From Tretioscincus oriximinensis (taxonomy: Eukaryota; Chordata; Lepidosauria; Squamata; Gymnophthalmidae), in assembly GCA_022410635.1 (NCBI GenBank), contig JAJVDF010000589.1:131606-195605 (forward strand): a stretch of 64,000 nt of DNA. The letters are read 5' to 3'. The translations under genes were made by a program, and so were the position numbers. Within the stretch, counting starts at the first letter, position 1, and the number at the start of each line of letters is the position of its first letter. The notes under the pieces are model-generated. The model was given only the letters and a program-made list of their open reading frames with translations, was not told the origin of the DNA and searched no databases. Of this stretch, positions 29,731 through 36,247 are shown one piece after another.

Positions 29731-31449
29731 ATTGTTATTATTTACAGTATGCAGATCTTATAAAGGCATGTATCTAGGTCGTACCATATCTAGATTTAGG
29801 ACTAGTTTACTATCTGCTATTATTTTGGAAGTAGAATATATTTACTTTTTGGATATATCAACAATTGCGTGGAGTGTTGTCTCTGAGACATTGTTTTCAT
29901 ATCAGGAGAGGCGCTTTTCATGTTTTTTCTTCTTTTTTTCTTTCTCTACGACACAGCTACTGAAATGCAGCATTCCAGATGTTCTGAAATCCCAGCATCC
30001 CGGTAACCTTCCCACTTTTGCTTTAAGCTCACTTACTACGCAGCAGCTGCAACGAAGTCGGTGGAAGGGAGAAGCAGTCCACTGGGACACTGAAATTGGC
30101 AATCAGCAGGTGGATCAACTCAGGGGGGAACCTGGAAAGCGGGAAGAACAAAAGTGCAAGTCAGACTATCCAAGCTGTTAGCTACCACTACCTCTTCCTT
30201 TGTCTGTTCCCACTTTTCTACCCATCAGTTTCAAGGAGTGACTTCTGGACGCAGGCACGNATAGCTCAGTAGCTAAGGAATCCGTCTCTCAGCTGGGAGA
30301 TGGGATTTTGAAGCCCTGTGTGGGACGTGGGGAGGGCTGAGCACCTTCCAGTAGCCTGTAGCTCTAGCCAACCCAGCTATTCGAAAGCAAGAATTTCAAG
30401 AAATGGCAACTGACTGCAAGTAGATCCATGGGAACCACCACAGCCTGGTGGGGAAGAGAGAATGTCAGCCTTCGGGTAAAATACCCTTGTAAGCCGCTTT
30501 GAGTCTCTTTGAAAGGTGAGAAAAGCAGGACATAAGAGCCCAGTTCTTCTTCTTCTAAGTAAGTAAATAAATTACAGCCCATATACAGGACAAAATATAG
30601 CCTAAATCTGGCCCTGCTTAAAGCTATCCAGGCTGCTAGCTACCACCGCCTCTTCTGGGAGTAAAACCCCAGGGCTTTTTTTGTGACGGAACGCGCCGGA
30701 ACGCAGTTCCGGCACCTTTTATTTAGGCGGGGGGGCGCAAGGGGGCGCGGGGAAGCGCGGGGGGGCGCGGGGGGCGCGGGGGGCGGGGTGCGGCGGGCTC
30801 ACCGGGCCCCCGCCCTCAGCCCGCCCCGCGCCGCGGCCCGCGCCGCGCCCACGACTAAGAAGGGGTGGGGCGTGGGGGCGGGGGGGCGGGCGGGGGGGGG
30901 GGGGTGGGGTGGCGGCGGGGGGTGGTGCTGCCGGAGGCGGCGGCCCCGCGGCGGCGGGGCGGGGGGCGGGCGGGGGGGGGGGGTGGTGGGGGGGGGGGGG
31001 GGGGGAGTTAGCGGGGGGGCGGCAGCAGCGGGGGGGGGGCGGGAATGAGCACTGTAAAACCCACAAACCAATAATCTCTGAGTGACAAAAAATATTTCCC
31101 TTGCCTGTCCTCACCCTTCTGCCTTTCAGTTTCAAGGAAGGCCCCCTGGTCCTAACATTGTGCGATTGAGAAAATAGTTTTTCTCTATTCGCCTTATCCA
31201 TCCCGTGCATGACTTTATGGACTTCAGTCAGATCATCTCTTAAACTTCTGCTGTCCAAAGAAGTTGGCTTGTCTACAGAACCTCGTGCTGCCCACCTTTT
31301 TCTTGCTAGTCTCTACGGTGCCATGTGTCCTCCTCCCTAGATATTCTGCTCCCAGGCTAACGCAAGTATTTACGTGAAAGCCACATGTCCCTTTAAAGCC
31401 CCNCTAGTTCTTACCGAGGGTCCTGTGCTAGATCTCTCAATGGCTCCAT
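9098..31449 (-). CDS. SLC51A: SLC51A, organic solute transporter subunit alpha (OST-alpha), complete
   Basis: With SLC51B it forms the basolateral facilitative transporter that exports bile acids, conjugated steroids and related solutes from enterocytes and other epithelia. Nine exons on the minus strand (31415-31449, 30037-30131, 27730-27884, 20635-20708, 17508-17666, 14841-14952, 14476-14622, 11290-11395, 9098-9234) splice at GT-AG sites into 339 codons plus TGA; human is 340. Residues 1-11 read [11 protein letters not shown], like the human start MEPG. About seven hydrophobic segments can be seen (roughly 47-72, 96-113, 114-135, 176-198, 213-238, 260-278, 296-313). The family cysteine cluster [12 protein letters not shown] is at 157-168, and VMVEGFGGK (132-140), RQAR (240-243) and MYYRK near the end are also family marks. 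Introns are full of CR1, SINE and MITE insertions. No coding damage was seen; one N lies in exon 6. Confidence 0.97.
9240..10540. other. SLC51A intron 8, low-repeat part
   Basis: A degraded SINE-like body lies near 9340-9470. Otherwise I see no exon and no named element until 10545. Confidence 0.4.
10545..11165 (+). mobile_element. CR1 LINE 3' part with two nested insertions
   Basis: Plus-strand CR1 (GATGTTTCGTCTGCAAAAGA, then AACAGGTTGCCACATG) is interrupted by another CR1 3' end (10605-10765, ending GACTCTTCTTATGTTCA) and by the MITE at 10811-10998. Confidence 0.8.
10811..10998. mobile_element. hAT-like MITE, TAGGCTGACC family
   Basis: Starts TAGGCTGACCAGACGATCCC and ends AATCTGGTCAGCCTA, with inverted ends. 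The body has T-rich and A-rich arms around N bases. A target duplication is not clear in this copy. Confidence 0.75.
11290..11395 (-). CDS. SLC51A: SLC51A exon 8
   Basis: Acceptor ttccag and donor gtgagt. It encodes [20 protein letters not shown] and [15 protein letters not shown]. Confidence 0.97.
11396..12174. other. SLC51A intron 7, mostly unassigned
   Basis: A/T-rich sequence from 11400 to 11600, then a partial palindromic-MITE copy at 11697-11772. No exon seen. Confidence 0.4.
12175..14105. repeat. Purine-rich microsatellite split by a CR1
   Basis: A polypurine tract of GAAA/GGAA units occupies 12175-12385 and resumes at 13945-14105. The CR1 at 12386-13944 sits between the two halves. 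Confidence 0.85.
12386..13944 (-). mobile_element. CR1 LINE, 5'-truncated, with long open reverse-transcriptase frame
   Basis: Minus-strand ORF from [18 protein letters not shown] at the 13944 end down to a stop at 12617, with no internal stop. It includes NYRPISL, the DIVYLD motif, the [11 protein letters not shown] motif and the catalytic FADDTKL at 13391-13414. The 3' end is the repeat AACATAAG at 12389-12406. It inserted into a polypurine tract in SLC51A intron 7. Several N codons are present. It lacks the endonuclease half, so it cannot move by itself. Confidence 0.95.
14106..14475. other. SLC51A intron 7 sequence beside exon 7
   Basis: A short CATACATC-type repeat lies at 14195-14235. 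Otherwise I see nothing to name. Confidence 0.4.
14476..14622 (-). CDS. SLC51A: SLC51A exon 7
   Basis: Acceptor ctcctag and donor gtaagc, 49 codons in phase 0. It encodes [18 protein letters not shown] and [20 protein letters not shown]. Confidence 0.97.
14841..14952 (-). CDS. SLC51A: SLC51A exon 6
   Basis: Acceptor ccacag and donor gtaagt. It encodes [18 protein letters not shown] and ends GLYDTAD. One N falls in a codon after KGA. Confidence 0.96.
14983..15690 (-). mobile_element. CR1 LINE 3' part
   Basis: AAGAACATAAGAATATAAGA marks the 3' end, followed by the CR1 3'UTR and the C-terminal coding region ([20 protein letters not shown] on the minus strand). Confidence 0.92.
15700..16344. 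other. Unassigned sequence in SLC51A intron 5
   Basis: No named repeat. A 211-codon minus-strand frame runs through it, without homology that I recognise and without splice support. Confidence 0.35.
16345..16590 (+). mobile_element. L2 LINE 3' end fragment
   Basis: AGACTATGGAATAGTCTCCC, then TTGTCAACCCACCCTGAGACC, is the 3' coding end and tail of an L2-like element. Confidence 0.65.
16620..16925 (+). repeat. CRE/ETS-motif repeat, copy 1
   Basis: Multiple TGACGTCA-like cores (GTTTGACGTCACTTTC, GGCGACGTCACTTCC) alternate with CCGGAAGC/CCGGAAAT motifs. Shared with 51890-52150, 55555-55800 and others. Confidence 0.65.
17115..17447. mobile_element. hAT-like MITE, TAGGCTGACC family, with CR1 inserted
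   Basis: Starts TAGGCTGACCAGATGACCCC and continues after the CR1 piece with CACTGCACCACCACTAGGGG and TATGCAAATTAACATG. The right end (CAGAAAACCTGG) has decayed. Confidence 0.65.
17223..17328 (-). mobile_element. Very short CR1 3' end with target duplication
   Basis: A 106-bp CR1 terminal piece (GAACATAAG repeats, then CAGATGCACCTGGGCA) flanked by GAGTTA at 17217-17222 and 17329-17334. Confidence 0.7.
17508..17666 (-). CDS. SLC51A: SLC51A exon 5 (cysteine cluster)
   Basis: Acceptor tttccag and donor gtgagt. It encodes [20 protein letters not shown] and the diagnostic [12 protein letters not shown] cluster. Confidence 0.97.
17935..18190 (-). mobile_element. tRNA-derived SINE with L2-like tail
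   Basis: Same structure as 601-868: the tail ATAGGGCAAGATATAAGTAC plus AAATAA units and the body CCAGCTGGGTGACCTTGGGC on the minus strand. Confidence 0.85.
18200..18620 (+). repeat. Unclassified dispersed repeat, copy 2
   Basis: Shares CTCTTTCCTCTAGGCC and AGGATTAACTTCTG with 19150-19400, and the CATCTGAAGAAGTAG core and CAACCTGCTCACC-like part with 7350-7610. Confidence 0.6.
18621..19149. other. Unassigned sequence in SLC51A intron 4
   Basis: A fragment related to 26545-26665 (CCAGAAAGTCCAGCAAGGGT) is seen at 19035-19140. The rest is unnamed. Confidence 0.4.
19150..19400 (+). repeat. Unclassified dispersed repeat, copy 3
   Basis: Matches copy 2 from GTTGCACCTCTTTCCTCTAG to the CATCTGAAGAAG core. 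Confidence 0.6.
19416..19562. mobile_element. Palindromic MITE, copy (centre near 19497)
   Basis: Arms GAGCTTGGCCACCCACATGC and GCATGCGGTTGGCAGACTCC face each other around a GAAT centre at 19496-19499, as in the 37928-38097 copy. Confidence 0.7.
19685..20225 (+). mobile_element. CR1 LINE with ATTCTATG tail
   Basis: The translation [20 protein letters not shown] and [13 protein letters not shown] is the CR1 C-terminus. It ends in tandem ATTCTATG units at 20187-20222, the typical CR1 3' end. Confidence 0.95.
20391..20466. mobile_element. Short hAT-like MITE, TAGGCTGACC family (76 bp)
   Basis: Starts TAGGCTGACTAGATGACC and ends GGGGTCATCTGGTCAGCCTA, with inverted ends nearly touching. Confidence 0.75.
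20635..20708 (-). CDS. SLC51A: SLC51A exon 4
   Basis: Acceptor gttccag and donor gtaact. It encodes [20 protein letters not shown], almost identical to the human segment. Confidence 0.95.
20844..21030. mobile_element. hAT-like MITE, TAGGCTGACC family, with 8-bp duplication
   Basis: Starts TAGGCTGACCAGATGACTCC and ends GGTCATCTGGTCAGCCTA. GCTGCTAA flanks it exactly at 20836-20843 and 21031-21038. Located close to exon 4 of SLC51A. Confidence 0.88.
21053..22532 (+). mobile_element. CR1 3' part split by a 1.1-kb insertion
   Basis: CR1 runs 21053-21235 (GGAATTTACTTACACAAGAG, then GGAGCAACAGGCAGGATTCC) and resumes at 22364 (GTACCATTTGCAGGGAG, then GACAGAAGGCTGGACTAGG). CCTGTA at 21230-21235 and 22364-22369 marks the insertion. 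Confidence 0.8.
21334..21893 (+). mobile_element. L1-type insertion with poly(A) and 16-bp duplication
   Basis: A/T-rich 3'UTR-like sequence ends in an A-rich tail (21846-21892). CATAATAGCCGCTGAA is repeated at 21318-21333 and 21894-21909, a classic target-primed insertion. It lies inside the element that itself split the CR1. Confidence 0.8.
22947..23309. mobile_element. hAT-like MITE, TAGGCTGACC family, with 8-bp duplication
   Basis: Ends GGTAACCTGGTCAGCCTA on the right, with the decayed mirror end AGACGGACCAGATTTT on the left. CTTAAGAC flanks it at 22939-22946 and 23310-23317. It contains the CCCTAGTGGGTGGTGCAGTG core shared with 17115-17447. Confidence 0.85.
23318..24179. other. Unassigned sequence in SLC51A intron 3
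   Basis: The first 80 bases resemble the CRE/ETS repeat neighbourhood. The rest has no exon or named element. Confidence 0.4.
24180..24930 (-). mobile_element. Cluster of three SINE fragments with GAA/GAC microsatellite
   Basis: 24180-24355 and 24740-24930 are minus-strand copies of the first SINE head and body. 24360-24485 is a minus-strand piece of the second type. A purine-rich GAAGAA/GACGAC tract occupies 24625-24738. Confidence 0.75.
25185..25400 (+). repeat. CRE/ETS-motif repeat, copy
   Basis: Repeated TGACATCA(CTTCC) units: AATGACATCACTTCCTG, ATGATGTCACTTCCGG and others. Confidence 0.55.
25560..25690 (+). mobile_element. L2-like 3' tail
   Basis: Reads TACCCACCCTGGGACCAACG, then GGGCGGGGTATAAACCG and an AAATAAAT end. 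Confidence 0.6.
26145..26905. repeat. Unclassified interspersed element with embedded second repeat
   Basis: Starts with a TTTATT-rich edge and a LINE/SINE-like GTGAATTTTATCCTGCCCTTC. The right part (AGCAGCCAGTGCAGATCTTT, then GCCCCACGTAGAGCACTTTA) is a pattern I know as a common reptile repeat. A different repeat (GGCCGTGTTAGTCCAGTGG to CGACTTCTTCAGA) is embedded at 26545-26665. Confidence 0.5.
26909..26975. repeat. TTTA microsatellite with L2/SINE tail remnant
   Basis: At least 15 TTTA units, followed to about 27020 by TATACCCCGTCCCATACCCG, the reversed L2/SINE tail that such arrays grow from. Confidence 0.85.
27170..27729. other. SLC51A intron 3 beside exon 3
   Basis: A reversed L2/SINE tail fragment ends at about 27170, and a small AAATA array is at 27575-27592. 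Nothing else can be named. Confidence 0.4.
27730..27884 (-). CDS. SLC51A: SLC51A exon 3
   Basis: Acceptor cttgcag and donor gtaagt. It encodes the first membrane segment and [11 protein letters not shown], ending WSSSAPT, as in the family. Confidence 0.96.
28338..28800 (-). mobile_element. CR1 LINE with ATTCTATG-type tail
   Basis: CATAGAATCATAGAATCATA at the 3' end and minus-strand coding such as [13 protein letters not shown] and [11 protein letters not shown]. It is the reverse-oriented relative of 19685-20225. Confidence 0.95.
28866..29253. mobile_element. hAT-like MITE, TAGGGTGACC type, with 8-bp duplication
   Basis: Starts TAGGGTGACCATATTTTGGC and ends TTGTATGGCAGCCCTA. TGCTGGAG flanks it exactly at 28858-28865 and 29254-29261. 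Confidence 0.88.
29665..29742 (+). repeat. ATT then GTT microsatellite
   Basis: ATT units change abruptly to about 10 GTT units inside SLC51A intron 2. Confidence 0.9.
30037..30131 (-). CDS. SLC51A: SLC51A exon 2
   Basis: Acceptor tttccag and donor gtaagt. It encodes [13 protein letters not shown] and [13 protein letters not shown], the extracellular N-terminal region before the first membrane segment. Confidence 0.93.
30163..30240 (-). mobile_element. CR1 fragment
   Basis: CTATCCAAGCTGTTAGCTAC, then TTTCTACCCATCAGTTTCAAG, is reverse-oriented CR1 sequence. Confidence 0.75.
30245..30575 (+). mobile_element. tRNA-derived SINE, second head type, near full length
   Basis: The head ATAGCTCAGTAGCTAAGGAA resembles a tRNA A box, and GGGATTTTGAAGCCC sits at the B-box position. 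The body GTGTGGGACGTGGGGAGGG and the tail TTGTAAGCCGCTTTGAGTC follow, ending in TTCTTCTTC and AAGTAAAT. Confidence 0.8.
30595..31260 (-). mobile_element. CR1 fragment split by a GC-rich hAT-type element
   Basis: CR1 runs 30595-30669 (GCTGCTAGCTACCACCGCCT) and resumes at 31063 (AATCTCTGAGTGACAAAAAA, then CTGCCTTTCAGTTTCAAGG). The interruption is the element at 30670-31054. Confidence 0.82.
30670..31054. mobile_element. GC-rich non-autonomous hAT-type element
   Basis: Starts CAGGGC and ends GCACTG, giving CAG-type inverted ends. TAAAACCC is duplicated at 30662-30669 and 31055-31062. After the palindrome GCCGGAAC-gca-GTTCCGGC (30695-30713) the interior is almost only G and C with long G runs. 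It lies in SLC51A intron 1, about 360 bp inside exon 1. Confidence 0.8.
31415..31449 (-). CDS. SLC51A: SLC51A exon 1 (coding part)
   Basis: ATG at 31447-31449, 11 codons plus 2 nt, donor gtaaga. It fits because the split codon CG|G with exon 2 restores [12 protein letters not shown], matching the human DPR start region. Confidence 0.88.
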
Positions 31450-31594
31450 GAGGTCTCACGTCTGGGCAACAGCACACGCCAATAACGGTTCTCACAATAA
31501 TACCAGGCGGGCTCCAGTTCCGAGCCCAAGCATTCCCTTTCTCTCCCTCGGCTGCGTTTGAAAAGTTGGTTCAGAGTCCTCTGACTCTTTGGGG

Positions 31595-31669
31595 GCTGAG
31601 TCATCTCTTGTCAGCCGCTTCGCCTCTCATCCTTCCCTTCTGTCCTCATGCCTCCAAGGTCATTGACAG
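31595..31669 (-). promoter_or_regulatory. SLC51A: Candidate SLC51A proximal regulatory block (ARE-like and FXR IR-1-like sites)
   Basis: 31657-31669 reads AGGTCATTGACAG, an inverted repeat with 1-nt spacer that matches the FXR IR-1 consensus at 10 of 12 half-site positions. 31595-31603 on the minus strand reads TGACTCAGC, which fits the antioxidant response/MARE core. Both lie 146-223 bp upstream of the SLC51A ATG. FXR control of mammalian OST genes is established; function here is inferred from motif and position only. Confidence 0.4.
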
Positions 31670-32054
31670 AGCGGTTATCCCTGGCCCCTGCTATAGGATT
31701 CTGGTTGAACGACCTGGGAAGGGAACAAAGGAAAGGACTGAGCAAAGGGTAACTTCAGCGTCACAGAGGCAATGTGCCAAGAGCAACATAGGCCATAACG
31801 CACCTCGGCTCTCTGCAGTCCTCTCGTGTGCATTTCCTGTGCTGCCTGCAAGAAGCTCTGCAAGAACTCTGCAGAAGGAGACCACAGCTTCCCTTTTCAA
31901 GCATCCTGTCTCACAGGTGGATACTGAAAAATAAGAGCCATGCTGAATGGGGGCCCGGCCCATCCTGTCCAGCTTTCTGCCTCGCCCACTACTTGCATGT
32001 GGGCATCTCAAGCAGAAGAAGGCAAAGCTTTCATTTGGTCTCAAATCTTGCCAC
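31670..32054. other. Unassigned sequence upstream of SLC51A
   Basis: Non-repetitive at a glance until about 31930. Reading frames on both strands look like chance. Confidence 0.35.
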
Positions 32055-32055
32055 A

Positions 32056-32290
32056 GGGATCTGCTATCTGCATGCTAGTGTAGACTACGGCAGGCCTTTA
32101 ATGGAGCCTGCCATATTCTACACTGGCCCACCAACTGTACGTGGGCTTCTCAAACAGAAGAAGGCAAAACTTTCACCTGTTTTCAACTCTTGGAATAGGG
32201 ATCTGCCATCTGCATGCTAGTGTAGATTATGGCAGGCCCCGAATGGGGCCTGCCATAATCTACAGTGGCATGTGGATGATCCAAGTGGGG
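32056..32290. mobile_element. Two palindromic MITE copies side by side
   Basis: Centres near 32100 and 32242. The second has perfect 20-nt arms at 32221-32240 and 32245-32264 around GAAT. Confidence 0.8.
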
Positions 32291-32454
32291 CCTCCCCTCA
32301 ACTCCCTGCAAATGGCATTTCAGGAATCCTGCCTGTATGAAAACTGTTTACTTTTCAAAACCTATTGATATACTGTAGCTCAGACCTAAGAAAAAATAAG
32401 TGCATTTGATTTTTCGTACTGACTATTACACTATCCCCAATTCCTATCCAATCT

Positions 32455-32960
32455 GCATTACAGGAATCCTGCCTGTTGCTCCATCCCAGAGACCATACCA
32501 AGGGATCCATCCTAGTCACTATTGATATACTTGACTTCCATGTATTTGTCTAATCCTGTCTTCGTGCTACCCAGGCTGCTAGCTACCACCACTTCTTCTG
32601 GAAATAAATCCCTCAATCGATGACCTCCTGAGTGAAAAAATACTTCTGTCCTAACCCTTCTGCTTATCTGCTTCAGCGAATGCCACCTGGGGTTGTGTGA
32701 AAGAGAAAATATTTTTTTCTCTGTTCACCTTATGCATGATTTTATAATCGGATCACTTCTTATACACCATCTTTTGAGGCTGAAAGGCTATTTGCAACCT
32801 GATTTCTTAAGGGACTTGGTGCTCCTTGATCATTCTTGTTGCCTTTTTTTTTTTCTTCAGTTCCACAATATCTTTTCTAAGGTGCAGTAAGCAGAATTGC
32901 ACAAAGGATTCCAACCAAAGGGGTGACCAAGTTCTGTCCAGAGATTCTCAGCAAGGCAAA
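32455..32960 (-). mobile_element. Old CR1 fragment
   Basis: Diverged CR1 words in order: GGAATCCTGCCTGTTGCTCC, GCTGCTAGCTACCACCACTT, TTGTGTGAAAGAGAAAATA. Confidence 0.7.
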
Positions 32961-33237
32961 AATGATGTTTTTCTGGCTGACGTCTAGTGGACATAAGTAA
33001 AACTACAGGCAACTGTGGGGATAGGTTTGAAGTCCTATTTAACGCTTGGCCTCCAAAGGAACTTCTTGGCTGTTTGCTCATGATCCCCAAATTTAACTCC
33101 TTGGTCCCTCCGGCTTGGAGTACCGGGCAATTCCAGTCTTTACATCCGACCGGGCTAAATGCCTCTTTGGAACTTACAAGCCTTCTATAATTATTTACAG
33201 CTGTTTCATTAGCATGTACCACATTTAAGGGCTATTA

Positions 33238-33690
33238 GAACATCAAAACATAAGAAGAGCCATAGTGGATCAGGCCACAGCCCANCTAGTCCTGCCTTCT
33301 GTACCACACAGAGGCCCACCAGATGCACCTGGGCAGTCCGAACAGAGGGAAGCAAAATATGCTGCTGTTCATGACTCCCTGCAAGTGGTATTTTCGGAGG
33401 CAGCATCCAGACATCCATCCTAGTACTCATTTATACCCTTGGAGTCCATAAACCTGTCTAGTCCTGTCTTGAAGATATCCAAGCTGTTAGCTACCACCAC
33501 CTCTTCAGNAAGTAAATTCCACAGGCCGATGACCCTCTGGGTGAAAAAATACTTTCCTTTGTCTGTTCTCACTTTTCTACCCAACAGTTTTAAGGAGGGC
33601 CCTCTGGTCCTAGTGTTGTGGGAGAGATTTTTTTTTCTTTATTCTCCCTCTCCATCCCATGCATGGTTTTGTACACTTCAATCAGATCTA
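33238..33690 (-). mobile_element. CR1 LINE 3' part
   Basis: Begins ATCAAAACATAAGAAGAGCC, continues with CACCAGATGCACCTGGGCAG and CACTTTTCTACCCAACAG. Confidence 0.92.
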
Positions 33691-33699
33691 GATCCATTT

Positions 33700-34210
33700 A
33701 GTTTACTCTGTACAAGCAGGTGTTGTAATCAGATATAATTTTGTCTTATTTTAGGGCCAGAAGAAGNCACTGGGCGAAATCCCAGGTCCATCCAGGAATG
33801 GGATAGCCCTATGGTTTTTGTTTTTTGATTGTATTGAAGTATATAACGTACTCTGTATGAAATCTATGTATCCTTATTTGTTTATATGAAGGAAGCATAT
33901 TCTGTGTATAGTAATAGAGTACACCTGTTTGGTGTTTTTTAACTTTGTCAAGTTTGTTGTTGAATGTTTGTTGGTATTATTCTCAGTCTAGGCACCCAGA
34001 GGAAGCAAAAACGCTGGAAGATGCAGGAGCTTAATTCTGAGCAAGGGACCTGTTTCATTCCATCAATGGCCTGGGCTGCTGCTGTTCCTGAGCTTTGCTA
34101 CTTACCTCNCCCTTATAGCCGCTACCTGGGGCTGGGGCTGTCGCTGGGCCTGATGTTGAAACACCTGGACACCTGGGTTGGGACCAAGCAGCTGCTTAGA
34201 CAANAGAGGA
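33700..34210. other. A/T-rich unassigned sequence
   Basis: It may be part of an unrecognised retroelement (GGCGAAATCCCAGGTCCATC at about 33774). No exon seen. Confidence 0.35.
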
Positions 34211-34214
34211 CTAT

Positions 34215-34465
34215 GCTAGTCAGGTGCAGTGGTTAAAATGTCAGACTCTTTTTTATAAGCCTCCTGGTTCGATTCTCCACTCTGCCACAAAAAGTCAGCT
34301 GGATGACCTTGGGCTAGACACAGTTCTCTGGAGCTCTCTCAGCCCCACCTACTTCACAAGGTATCTGTTGTGAAGGGAAGCAAAGCAAGAGAAGTAAAGA
34401 AGGTAATGTAAGCCACTTTGATTCCCTTTGATTGAGAAAAGTGGAGCATAACTGACTCTTTCCTT
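34215..34465 (+). mobile_element. tRNA-derived SINE, first head with GAGAAAAGTGG tail
   Basis: Head AGTGGTTAAAATGTCAGACT, B-box-like GGTTCGATTCTCC, then TAAGCCACTTTGATTCCC and GAGAAAAGTGG, ending in a CTTCC microsatellite. Confidence 0.85.
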
Positions 34466-34789
34466 CCTTCCTCCCTCCCCAGCTTCCTTCTTCTTTTTTT
34501 CCTTCTTCTTCTGCAACTTAAAGGTGCTTCCCATTAGGGAATGGGTGGGATACCTAATTGGGGAGATATAGCATTANTTATTTCTAATTACTAATCACAT
34601 TTTATAATCTACTGGACTTTATAGACAGGGTGCCAGTTGTGAACAATAACGTAAAGACCAACTTGCGGTTTCTCTCCTTCCAGCAGTAGAATTTCTGTTT
34701 CTGCTTTCATGATTCTGAGTTGTGTTTCTGCCTGCTTTTCTGCACCATTTTTTCATGATGATAAAGGCTTGTTATCAAAACTTGGATGG

Positions 34790-35060
34790 CCAGCAGCTAC
34801 AGAAAGCTGGCAGTGACATCACAGCAGCCCAGATGTGAAAAAAGTGAAACAGCTGTTGTTTTGCTTTTGGCAGGGCCTGCTGGGAAGTGTAGTCTGGGAA
34901 GCAGGCAGCCTCTTCCGTCCAGCCTGCGTGGGGCCCAGCCCTGGGGACTACAGATCCCAGCCTACACCATAGCTAGCCCTGGAAGGGTGGAAGCGGCCAT
35001 TCCTGCCCACATTCCTGCCACAGTTTTCTGCCTGCAGGAAGATGGCTGGCCCTGCAGATT
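34790..35060 (+). repeat. Dispersed repeat with opposed SBS/ZNF143-like motifs, copy 2
   Basis: CTGCTGGGAAGTGTAGTCTG and, about 50 bp on, GGGACTACAGATCCCAGCC, then TTTTCTGCCTGCAGGAAGAT as in copy 1. Confidence 0.6.
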
Positions 35061-35309
35061 ATCTTTCTTTGCTGGGTGCAGTAGAAAGATTGGAATACTG
35101 GTCCACGTGTGAAATAATAATTATAACAATAGACAGGGTTACTATTTCAAAGAATTGGAAAGCAGGGGAGGAGTATCCTTGACACAAATACAGGACTGAC
35201 ACCTCCAAAAGACCCGGAGGCTCATGGGATTTTTAGTTCTCTCAAAAAATACTGTTTCCAAGAATATGGACAGAAGTTTTAAAATAAGGACATCTCTTGC
35301 TATATGATA

Positions 35310-35390
35310 TTTTTATTTTTTTATTTTTATTTTTATTTTTATTTTTATTTTTTTATTATTATTATTATTTATTATTATTATTATTATTGA
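35310..35390. repeat. TTTTA then TTA microsatellite
   Basis: Tandem TTTTA units change to TTA units, ending near 35387. Confidence 0.9.
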
Positions 35391-35617
35391 CATAAAAGCA
35401 ACAGTACACCACAGCAAACGAGGTAGATATGCTGGATTTCGTATCTCAATATCACAAAGTCGAACACTTCCCAAGCGTCTAGGACTGTGTGATGTATTTT
35501 CGTATGATGCGCGCAGATCCGAGCAAAGTGGCTTTTTGCAATTGACAGATGGTGATTTTGTCAACGCTAATTGTCTTCAAGTGTTGGGCCAGGTCTTTGG
35601 GCACAGCCCAAAATACT

Positions 35618-35691
35618 CTTCTTCTTCTTCTTCTTTTTCTTCTTTTTCTTCTTTTTCTTCTTTTTCTTCTTTTTCTTCTTCCTCCTCTTCT

Positions 35692-35723
<32 letters not shown>

Positions 35724-36147
35724 TTCTTCTTCTTCTTTTTCTTCTTCTTCTTCTTCTTCTTCTTCTTCTTCTTCTTCTTTTTCTTTTTCTTTTTCTTCTT
35801 CTTCTTCTTTTTCTTCTTCCTCCTCTTCTTCTTCTTCNNNNNNNNNNNNNNNNNNNNNNNNNNNNNNNNNNNNNNNNNNNNNNNNNNNNNNNNNNNNNNN
35901 NNNNNNNNNNNNNNNNNNNNNNNNNNNNNNNNNNNNNNNNNNNNNNNNNNNNNNNNNNNNNNNNNNNNNNNNNNNNNNNNNNNNNNNNNNNNNNNNNNNN
36001 NNNNNNNNNNNNNNNNNNNNNNNNNNNNNNNNNNNNNNNNNNNNNNNNNNNNNNNNNNNNNNNNNNNNNNNNNNNNNNNNNNNNNNNNNNNNNNNNNNNN
36101 NNNNNNNNNNNNNNNNNNTTGTTGTTGTTGTTGTTGTTGTTGTTGTT
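35618..36147 (+). repeat. TTC microsatellite, 281-N gap, GTT microsatellite
   Basis: TTC units interspersed with TTTTTC and CCTC run to 35837. Ns fill 35838-36118. GTT units follow to 36147. The array ends 244 bp before the ZDHHC19 ATG. Confidence 0.92.
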
Positions 36148-36247
36148 ATTCAATGCCCTTTGTGGGTCCTGTCAGATTCTTTATTCAAATTATAAGTAAA
36201 TTGATGAAATGCATAAAAACTCCCAGGGTCCTTTGTGTCTTGGGCCT

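Noticed and set aside
30245..30310. Possible tRNA gene (TAGCTCAGTAGCTAAGG then B-box-like sequence)
   Set aside because: It is the head of a dispersed SINE; the cloverleaf is not complete and the SINE body follows directly.
30683..31258. Long Gly/Arg- and Pro-rich frames over the GC-rich block
   Set aside because: Produced by the G/C-only interior of a hAT-type element; the frame also runs into CR1 sequence on one side.
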